From an uncultured Bacteroidota bacterium (GTDB lineage: Bacteria > Bacteroidota > Bacteroidia > Chitinophagales > Chitinophagaceae), in NCBI GenBank assembly GCA_903944755.1, contig CAJATB010000011.1:1-12819 (forward strand): 12,819 nucleotides of DNA. Direction: 5' to 3'. Of the stretch, positions 7,726 to 12,819 are shown in pieces. Below the pieces are notes generated by a model. That model did no database searches, was not told where the DNA came from, and worked only from the letters and a program-made list of their open reading frames with translations. The stretch's first letter is position 1. Each line of letters begins with the position of its first letter. A program made the position numbers and the translations under genes.

Positions 7726-8586
7726 ATGGCATTTAATTTTTCGGTATTTAAAGTAAGGGCGGCATCAGCAGTAGTTTTTGCATTGATAATGGTGTCTGGA
7801 TTGTTGTGGAGCCAGTGGTCGTTTTTTCAATTATTTATTATAATACAAATTGGCTGCTTGTATGAATACCAAAAATTAATGAAGCTAATTTTCCCAAATT
7901 ATGCGACTACTACTGCTGTACATAAATGGGGAACACTATTGGCGGGTACTGCCATTATGCTGGCACACTGCGCTCCAACTTTAACAGTGGGCGGTTTTGT
8001 GATTCAAAAAATGGGGATGCCCCTAGTTGCATTATTATTTCTTGGCATACTTGCTTCGGAAATTATTAATAAAAAATTCAATGCAAAAAACTGGGCAATT
8101 ACCCTTTTCGGATTATTCTATATTTCCTTTAGCTTGTCCTTGTTTTACCCTTTGCGTGCATTCATGGCAAATACCTTTTTTGGCGATTTTGGTTATGCGA
8201 TACCCCTTATTTTAATTGTTACTATTTGGGTGAATGACACCATGGCTTACTTAGTAGGTTCCTTTATTGGTAAAACGCCGTTGTCGCCTATTTCTCCTAA
8301 TAAAACATGGGAGGGAACCATTGCAGGTATAATTTTGTCGGTAGTAATAGTTACAAAGGGCTTGGGCTTATATATTCCAGTATCAGAGAAGGTAATTTTA
8401 TATATCAGTATTGTTGCCTCAATTGCAGGCACATTTGGTGATTTATTTGAAAGTAAGCTTAAGCGACTAGCAGGTGTTAAAGACAGCGGTAAGATGATGC
8501 CAGGACATGGTGGCTTTTTAGATCGATTTGATTCTATTTTACTGGCTACCCCATTTGTATGGTTATTACTTCAGTTTTTGTATTAG
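7726..8586 (+). CDS. cdsA: Phosphatidate cytidylyltransferase (CDP-diacylglycerol synthase)
   Basis: CdsA converts phosphatidic acid and CTP to CDP-diacylglycerol and pyrophosphate at the cytoplasmic membrane, the branch point to all phospholipids. The 286-residue protein has about eight membrane segments. Signatures are IWVNDTMAYLVGSFIGK (167-183) with the Asp171 region, SPNKTWEGT (190-198), and the C-terminal CTP_transf_1 signature from 243 to 269: SKLKRLAGVKDSGKMMPGHG followed by GFLDRFDS, containing the Mg-binding Asp253 and Asp266. Length and motif order are normal. Upstream are the CPBP protease and DUF2007 protein (39-base gap); psd follows after 30 bases, so the four genes probably form one operon. 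The PS synthase that links CdsA to Psd is not in this window. Confidence 0.95.
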   Translation: MAFNFSVFKVRAASAVVFALIMVSGLLWSQWSFFQLFIIIQIGCLYEYQKLMKLIFPNYATTTAVHKWGTLLAGTAIMLAHCAPTLTVGGFVIQKMGMPLVALLFLGILASEIINKKFNAKNWAITLFGLFYISFSLSLFYPLRAFMANTFFGDFGYAIPLILIVTIWVNDTMAYLVGSFIGKTPLSPISPNKTWEGTIAGIILSVVIVTKGLGLYIPVSEKVILYISIVASIAGTFGDLFESKLKRLAGVKDSGKMMPGHGGFLDRFDSILLATPFVWLLLQFLY

Positions 8587-8616
8587 TTGTTTTACATTTG
8601 CGCATAAATTTTAAAT

Positions 8617-9273
8617 ATGACTATTCATAGAGAAGGGACCGCTACTATTTCATTGATTGCTTTATTTGTAGGCGCATTGAATATTGCTAATTTTTCTTAT
8701 TTGTTTCCAGTAAGCGTAATTGCTGGTTGGGCACTATTTATTATTTCCCTTGGATTCTTCCTTTTTATTGTTTCTTTTTTTAGAATGCCAAATCGTAAGT
8801 TGACAATTGTAGATGGCGCAATTGTGGCCCCTGCCGATGGGAAAGTAGTGGTAATTGAAGAAGTTACGCCAGACGAATATTATCAAGAAAAAAGAATTCA
8901 ATTAAGTGTATTTATGAGTCCTGCTAATGTGCACGTAAATCGTTTGCCAATTGCTGGAAATATTGTTTACAATAAATATCACCCAGGTAAGTTTTTAGTG
9001 GCTTGGCATCCTAAATCCTCTACTGACAATGAGCGTTGGTCGGTGGTAGTTGAAAACGAAAAAGGTAGTATTTTATGTAAGCAAATTGCTGGCGCATTAG
9101 CTAGAAGAATTTGTAATTATACGAGTGTGGGGCAAAAGTTTAACCAATGTGACGAATATGGCTTTATTAAATTTGGAAGTAGGGTAGATTTGTTATTACC
9201 AATAGGTGCTACCATTCATGCTAAAATTGGGGATCATGTAAAAGGGGGTGTTACGGTGTTGGCTTCTTGGTAA
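8617..9273 (+). CDS. psd: Phosphatidylserine decarboxylase proenzyme, short (type II-like) form
   Basis: Psd converts phosphatidylserine to phosphatidylethanolamine, the main membrane lipid of most Bacteroidota. The 218-residue proenzyme starts with two hydrophobic segments (about residues 11-28 and 33-55) that anchor it, followed by the catalytic domain. Asp74 in APADGKV and His106 in NVHVNRLP match the Asp and His of the self-cleavage triad. FGSR (186-189) is the cleavage site of the short form, where E. coli has LGST: the chain is cut between Gly187 and Ser188, and Ser188 becomes the pyruvoyl group, leaving a large beta chain and an alpha chain of about 31 residues. It lies 30 bases after cdsA and is followed by a good terminator, so it is the last gene of this operon. 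Confidence 0.95.
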   Translation: MTIHREGTATISLIALFVGALNIANFSYLFPVSVIAGWALFIISLGFFLFIVSFFRMPNRKLTIVDGAIVAPADGKVVVIEEVTPDEYYQEKRIQLSVFMSPANVHVNRLPIAGNIVYNKYHPGKFLVAWHPKSSTDNERWSVVVENEKGSILCKQIAGALARRICNYTSVGQKFNQCDEYGFIKFGSRVDLLLPIGATIHAKIGDHVKGGVTVLASW

Positions 9274-9328
9274 GCATGATTTGAAAAAAAAATTATAGTA
9301 GTTTTTATTGAGCTACTTATTGATATTT

Positions 9329-9357
9329 AAAAAGCTACGACCTGTCGTAGCTTTTTT
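9329..9357. terminator. Hairpin terminator after psd, probably bidirectional
   Basis: Bases 9329-9340 (AAAAAGCTACGA) pair perfectly with 9345-9356 over 12 bp around the four-base loop CCTG, and six T follow the GC-containing stem on the + strand. On the - strand the stem is followed by five T. It sits between the convergent psd and HAD genes, 55 bases after psd. Confidence 0.87.
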
Positions 9358-9382
9358 GTTGAACAGCCCTATTATTTGGAGC

Positions 9383-10078
9383 TTATAATATGGCTTCTAA
9401 TTCTTTTAAGTGGGTAATGGTATAGGTTGCTTTAACACTTGGGGTTACTTGTAAATGATTTACAAATATGGTATCCATTCCAAAGTTTATTCCACCCTGT
9501 ATATCGGCAGCTTCATTGTCCCCAATCATAATACTATTTTCCAATACTGCCTTAGTTGTTTGCAGGGCATATTCAAATATGCCAGCATGTGGTTTTAAGC
9601 TATTACTTGCTTCTGAGGTAATTACTTCGGTAAAAAAGTGATCAATTTTAGAGTTTTTAATTTTATGTAACTGCACCGTTTCAAATCCATTGGTGATTAA
9701 GTGCATTTTATACTCCTTGTCCTTCAGGTAATTAAGAATTTCTATAGTATAGGGGAACAAATTTTTTTTAAAGGGGAGAATATCTAAATATTGTACGGAC
9801 ATTTCTTTTGCTAATTTTTCATTGGCAACTTTAAAGTCGAGTAAACTTAGGTAAATTCTTTTCCAACGTAATTCTTCCTGTTTAATAAATCCCTTTGTGT
9901 AGCGGTCCCATAATCGATGGTTATGTCCAGAATAAACAGTAAAATAGGCATCAAAGTCGGTAATCCCAAGTGCCGCAAGGTTATGTGTATCGTATAATTC
10001 TTGAATAGTTTCTTTTGAATTTAACTCGAAGTCCCAAATGGTATGATCTAAATCAAAAAACAAATCTTTATAGTTCAT
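9383..10078 (-). CDS. YjjG-family HAD phosphatase (noncanonical pyrimidine nucleotidase)
   Basis: This 231-residue cytosolic HAD-superfamily hydrolase removes phosphate from nucleoside monophosphates; the YjjG branch acts on unusual pyrimidine nucleotides and is thought to clean the nucleotide pool. Motif I is FFDLDHTIWDF with nucleophile Asp9 and general acid Asp11. A long helical C1 cap spans about residues 17-105, with RLWDRYTKG, typical of the YjjG subfamily (TIGR02254). Motif II is HLITNGF (Thr129), motif III SLKPHAGIFEYAL (Lys162), and motif IV MIGDNEAADIQGG (Asp187, Asp192), all complete. The exact substrate cannot be read from sequence; E. coli YjjG is the basis of the name. It is a single gene, convergent with psd and divergent from the SDR gene. 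Confidence 0.87.
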   Translation of the reverse strand: MNYKDLFFDLDHTIWDFELNSKETIQELYDTHNLAALGITDFDAYFTVYSGHNHRLWDRYTKGFIKQEELRWKRIYLSLLDFKVANEKLAKEMSVQYLDILPFKKNLFPYTIEILNYLKDKEYKMHLITNGFETVQLHKIKNSKIDHFFTEVITSEASNSLKPHAGIFEYALQTTKAVLENSIMIGDNEAADIQGGINFGMDTIFVNHLQVTPSVKATYTITHLKELEAIL

Positions 10079-10093
10079 GTATACTAATTATGA

Positions 10094-10126
10094 ATTGCTA
10101 AAATACAGCATTGCTTCCTATCTTTA
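10094..10126 (+). promoter_or_regulatory. Possible Bacteroidota-type promoter of the SDR gene
   Basis: TATCTTTA (10119-10126) matches the Bacteroidota -7 consensus TAnnTTTG at all but the last base. ATTG (10094-10097) lies 21 bases upstream, near the usual -33 TTTG spacing. The start would fall about 30 bases before the ATG. In AT-rich DNA such a match can be chance. Confidence 0.3.
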
Positions 10127-10164
10127 TGCAATAAATTATATAGTTAATAAATAATTGATTTAAT

Positions 10165-10863
10165 ATGAATATAGTTATCACTGGTGCTTCACAAGGTATT
10201 GGTTATGCCATCGCAACCATATTTGCTCAAGCAGGGCATACTTTATTATTATGTAGTAAAACACCAGCTAATATTTTAAATGCTGGAGCACAATTAACAA
10301 AGCAATTTCCTCAAGCTACTATTCATGTAACGACTGCTGATTTAGCTGATAAAAAAGACTGCATCGCTTTTGCCGACTGGTGCTTGGAAGTGGGTGCTCC
10401 TGATATTTTAGTGAACAATGCCGGTTTCTTTTTACCAGGCAATATACAAGACGAAGGGGACCATGTATTAGAGCAACAAATGGCTTCAAATTTATATTCA
10501 GCTTATCATACCACGCGTGCTTTACTCCCTGCTATGTTAAAACTCGGCAAAGGACATATTTTTAATATTTGTTCAATTGCTTCCTTAAATGCCTATGCAC
10601 ATGGAGGGTCGTATAGCATTAGCAAGTTTGCTTTATTGGGTTTCTCCAAAAATTTAAGACTGGAACTTAAGGATAGTGGTATTAAAGTTACCGCTGTATG
10701 TCCTGGAGCAACTTATACGAATAGCTGGAAAGACAGTGGGGTAGCTTCTGAACGAATAATGGAGGCGGAAGATATTGCTAAAATGATTTTTGCTGCTGCC
10801 CATTTAAGCCCGCAAGCAGTAGTGGAAGATATTGTAATGCGTCCACAAAAAGGAGATTTATAA
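10165..10863 (+). CDS. Short-chain dehydrogenase/reductase (classical SDR)
   Basis: This 232-residue cytosolic NAD(P)-dependent oxidoreductase has the complete classical SDR motif set: TGASQGIG (6-13) for the dinucleotide, NNAG (84-87), the catalytic Ser137 in ICSIAS, YSISK (150-154) with Tyr150 and Lys154, and CPGATYT (179-185) after strand 6. Asn109 in the helix before (MASNLYSAY) completes the Asn-Ser-Tyr-Lys tetrad. A basic residue at the end of strand 2 (Lys32 in LLLCSK) suggests NADP(H) preference. The length is typical. Relatives reduce or oxidise a wide range of ketones and alcohols, from 3-ketoacyl-ACP to sepiapterin, so the substrate is unknown. Its stop is 10 bases from that of the convergent small gene, with no terminator hairpin between them. 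Confidence 0.92.
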   Translation: MNIVITGASQGIGYAIATIFAQAGHTLLLCSKTPANILNAGAQLTKQFPQATIHVTTADLADKKDCIAFADWCLEVGAPDILVNNAGFFLPGNIQDEGDHVLEQQMASNLYSAYHTTRALLPAMLKLGKGHIFNICSIASLNAYAHGGSYSISKFALLGFSKNLRLELKDSGIKVTAVCPGATYTNSWKDSGVASERIMEAEDIAKMIFAAAHLSPQAVVEDIVMRPQKGDL

Positions 10864-10873
10864 AGAACTGAGT

Positions 10874-11209
10874 TTATAAGCGTTCGGCACCTTCGTCATC
10901 TGAATTGAATGCTGTATTATTATTTTCTGTATTATTATTTCCGCTATTTTCTATTTTAGCGTTTCTATCAGAAAAGCTTTCTCTGGCTTTTTTTGTTGCA
11001 GCTAACCTTTCTACTATTACAGCAGCAATAAGTTTACCTGCGTCTTCGTTTAGGTTTGCTTGTAAAATTGTTTTTAATTTTTGTTCCGATACATCAATTC
11101 GGTAAAGTAATTGTACTAACCTGGAAAAATCGGTTTTAATACATTCGTTAATAAAGTCTTCTAGTTCCGCAGTTGATAATTTCTCTAACGCTAATAAATT
11201 TATTTCCAT
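10874..11209 (-). CDS. Uncharacterised small helical protein, coupled to the DUF2400 gene
   Basis: I do not recognise this 111-residue protein. Residues 1-77 look mostly alpha-helical (LLALEKLSTAELEDFINECI, then LVQLLYRIDV and LIAAVIVERLAATKKARESF) with a charged, amphipathic pattern and no membrane segment or cysteine pair (one Cys). The tail from about residue 84 is Asn/Ser/Glu-rich and probably disordered; it contains an in-frame five-codon repeat (NNNTE/NNNTA). The ATG (11207-11209) shares one base with the stop of the upstream DUF2400 gene in a TAATG junction, which strongly suggests translational coupling and supports that it is a real gene. The pattern of a small helical bundle plus acidic tail could fit a partner or regulator of the DUF2400 protein; that is inference. 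The - strand operon ends here without a visible hairpin. Confidence 0.75.
   Translation of the reverse strand: MEINLLALEKLSTAELEDFINECIKTDFSRLVQLLYRIDVSEQKLKTILQANLNEDAGKLIAAVIVERLAATKKARESFSDRNAKIENSGNNNTENNNTAFNSDDEGAERL
10912..10940. repeat. 15-bp tandem direct repeat inside the small gene
   Basis: CTGTATTATTATTTT (10912-10926) is followed directly by a second copy (10927-10940) that is identical over 14 bases. The period is five codons, so it duplicates an Asn-rich NNNT(E/A) unit in the disordered tail without shifting the frame. It could change copy number by slippage. Confidence 0.85.
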
Positions 11210-11994
11210 TAGTTGAATTTTTCTATAACCCCTAAGCTAAATAAAGCGAAGTCGTATTTCACAGGGTCCTTAGGATCCAAAGTTCGGCAATATTCCGTTA
11301 ATTCCATCGCGGCAAGCCAATCGGTTTGTGGTCTTTTTAGAATCCCTAATGCCCTAGAAACTCTAGCTACATGCACATCAATTGGTATAATTAAACTAGC
11401 TGGTCTAATACTATTCCATAATCCAAAATCAACGCCTTGTTTATCCTTTCTAACCATCCATCTTAAAAACATGTTAAGCCTTTTGCAAGTCGATCCTGTT
11501 GCCGGACTGGCAATATGTTTTTGAGTGCGCTTAGGTGCGTCCTCTAATGACATGAAATAAGATTGAAAATGAATGAGTGCGAATTCGACATTATCAATTT
11601 TCTTGCCGGTAATTTGGTTTTCAAAAAATGCAGTCTCCAAGGTTTCGTTTTTGGCGTAATGGTGTTTAAAAAACTCCACGCAATACAATGCATCTGTGTC
11701 ATTAAAAGTACGATGCACAAAACCTAGTAGTTTTTTTAAATCTTTTGGTTGGTGATGTATGCAAAAATCATAGGGTGCATGATCCATGCGTTCCAACAAT
11801 TCATTGCTCTTATTTATTATAGTTGTCCTGTTGCCCCATGCAAATATGGCGGCAAAAAAAGCAGCAATCTCAATGTCTTGCTGCTTTTTAAACTTGTGAG
11901 GTATACAAATTGGATCTTTTTCAATGAAATCCAACTTATTGTATTGCCTTACTTTTTGGTCTAATATTTTTTTTAATTCCTGTTGCTTACTCAC
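11209..11994 (-). CDS. TIGR02757/DUF2400 family protein, GTG start
   Basis: This 261-residue protein matches the conserved Bacteroidota family TIGR02757 (DUF2400, PF09674) of unknown function. Recognisable blocks are DPICIPHKF near residue 27, the helix AAFFAAIFAWGNRTTIINKS (44-63), GFVHRTFNDTDALY (91-104), STCKRLNMFLRWMVRKD (168-184), GVDFGLWNSI and PIDVHVARVSRALG (204-217). The last block resembles the strand-helix of HhH-GPD DNA glycosylases, where an Asp (here Asp206) is catalytic; see the findings. There is no four-cysteine iron-sulfur motif. The start is GTG at 11994: the frame is closed by a TAG 18 bases upstream, the next in-frame Met is residue 70, and the family N-terminus begins near here. 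It lies 29 bases after the PLP enzyme gene and is coupled by TAATG to the small gene that follows. Confidence 0.88.
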   Translation of the reverse strand: MSKQQELKKILDQKVRQYNKLDFIEKDPICIPHKFKKQQDIEIAAFFAAIFAWGNRTTIINKSNELLERMDHAPYDFCIHHQPKDLKKLLGFVHRTFNDTDALYCVEFFKHHYAKNETLETAFFENQITGKKIDNVEFALIHFQSYFMSLEDAPKRTQKHIASPATGSTCKRLNMFLRWMVRKDKQGVDFGLWNSIRPASLIIPIDVHVARVSRALGILKRPQTDWLAAMELTEYCRTLDPKDPVKYDFALFSLGVIEKFN

Positions 11995-12023
11995 TTTGTG
12001 TTTTATCCATTTCTAAATATTAT

Positions 12024-12819
12024 TTATCCAATAGCCTGCGCCAAGTCGGCAATAATATCTTCTGCATCTTCAATACCTACACTTAAACGAATTAAGCCGT
12101 CGGTTAAGCCATTGGCAATTCTTTGTTCACGTGGTATGGAAGCATGTGTCATGCTTGCAGGATGGTTAATTAAGGATTCCACGCCCCCTAAACTTTCTGC
12201 TAAGGAAAATATTTTTGTACTGGACAATACTTTAGTGGCTGCAGCTATGCTGTCGTCTTTTAAAGTGAAACTCATCATGCCGCCAAAACCACGCATTTGT
12301 TTTTTGGCAATATCGTGATTAGGATGGTCTGCAAACCCACACCAGTATACTCTTGATACTTTTGGATGGTTACGTAAATAAGCAGCTACCTTCTCTCCAT
12401 TTTCACAATGCCTTTGCATTCTAACGTGGAGTGTCTTTATGCCTCTTAATACCAAAAAGCAATCCTGTGGTCCAGGAACTGCACCTGTGCTTTTTTGAAT
12501 AAAATACAATTGGTCTCGTAATGTTTCGTCATTCATTACTAAACAACCTTGGATTACATCGCTATGCCCTCCTAAATATTTAGTTGCAGAATGCATTACA
12601 ATGGTTGCGCCATAGTCCAATGGGTTTTGTAAGTAAGGTGATGCAAAGGTGTTGTCAACGCAAACGATACAATTATTGGCATTACCAATTTTTGAGACGG
12701 CTTCAATATCCGTTATGTTCATCAATGGATTTGTTGGTGTTTCTACCCATATTAATTTTGTTGCAGGGGTTATTGCGTTGGCTACATTTTCTGCATTAGA
12801 AGTGTCCACATACACAAAT
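12024..12819 (-). CDS. Cys/Met-metabolism PLP enzyme, cystathionine gamma-synthase-like (5' end outside the window)
   Basis: The gene enters from the right edge; 265 residues of the usual ~380 are present. The apparent start at 12815 is a GTG codon (Val) inside the open frame; upstream residues F-V-Y-V-D-T match the family core, so the true start is outside. Motifs are VETPTNPL, CVDNTFASPYLQNP (Asp for the pyridine ring), HSATKYLGGHSD with the PLP Lys encoded at 12579-12581, and the C-terminal SLGGVESLINHPASMTHASI and IRLSVGIEDAEDIIADL. This family (Cys_Met_Meta_PP) includes cystathionine gamma-synthase (transsulfuration toward methionine), cystathionine gamma-lyase and methionine gamma-lyase. 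The C-terminus fits the MetB/CTH group; synthase and lyase cannot be told apart without the N-terminal half. It heads the minus-strand run that continues into the DUF2400 gene, 29 bases downstream. Confidence 0.88.
   Translation of the reverse strand, partial: FVYVDTSNAENVANAITPATKLIWVETPTNPLMNITDIEAVSKIGNANNCIVCVDNTFASPYLQNPLDYGATIVMHSATKYLGGHSDVIQGCLVMNDETLRDQLYFIQKSTGAVPGPQDCFLVLRGIKTLHVRMQRHCENGEKVAAYLRNHPKVSRVYWCGFADHPNHDIAKKQMRGFGGMMSFTLKDDSIAAATKVLSSTKIFSLAESLGGVESLINHPASMTHASIPREQRIANGLTDGLIRLSVGIEDAEDIIADLAQAIG

Noticed and set aside
8593..8600. TACATTTG just before psd, an exact match to the Bacteroidota -7 consensus TAnnTTTG.
   Set aside because: No TTTG lies at the expected 19-21-base spacing (the nearest is 12 bases upstream), and psd is better explained as part of the cdsA operon.
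10110..10132. ATTGC...GCAAT inverted repeat between the HAD and SDR genes.
   Set aside because: Five-base arms with a 13-base spacer are expected by chance in DNA of this composition.
1..12819. Search for a defence island, prophage, transposon, CRISPR array or biosynthetic cluster.
   Set aside because: No transposase, integrase, phage, nuclease-toxin, repeat-spacer or modular synthase signature is present; gene content is housekeeping and general metabolism.

Overview
The window looks like ordinary chromosomal DNA of a Bacteroidota bacterium, probably of the Chitinophagaceae/Sphingobacteriia type. The DNA is AT-rich. None of the readable start codons has a recognisable Shine-Dalgarno sequence, only A/T-rich leaders. 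The protein set (Tat-exported Gfo/Idh/MocA oxidoreductase, DUF2007 protein, TIGR02757/DUF2400 protein, short-form phosphatidylserine decarboxylase with a GSR cleavage site) is typical of that phylum. The genus assignment is inference. I found no rRNA, tRNA, CRISPR array, transposase, integrase or phage gene, and no gene-free stretch longer than 300 bases.

Layout. Bases 2-388 (+) are the 3' end of a sugar phosphate isomerase/epimerase, closed by a strong bidirectional hairpin. Bases 507-3253 (-) hold a class V aminotransferase and, upstream of it, a Tat-signal Gfo/Idh/MocA dehydrogenase; a terminator between them suggests separate transcripts. Bases 3402-5467 (+) hold a class 3 aldehyde dehydrogenase and a membrane-anchored glutathione peroxidase, a plausible lipid-peroxide/aldehyde detoxification pair. 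Bases 5484-6524 (-) encode the tRNA-dihydrouridine synthase DusB. Bases 6588-9273 (+) are a compact cluster: CPBP membrane protease, overlapping DUF2007 protein, CdsA and Psd. The last two are the first and last steps from phosphatidate to phosphatidylethanolamine; the PS synthase between them is not in the window. A hairpin terminator follows Psd.

Bases 9383-10078 (-) encode a YjjG-like HAD nucleotidase, divergent from a short-chain dehydrogenase (10165-10863, +). The right end (10874-12819, -) is a tight three-gene run read leftward: a Cys/Met-metabolism PLP enzyme (cut by the window edge), a DUF2400 protein starting with GTG, and a small uncharacterised protein joined to it by a TAATG stop/start overlap.

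Most of the window is housekeeping or general metabolism and I do not see a clearly new multi-gene system. The points most worth a second look are the DUF2400 protein with an HhH-glycosylase-like motif and its coupled small partner, the CPBP-DUF2007-CdsA-Psd cluster, and the anchored peroxidase next to an aldehyde dehydrogenase.
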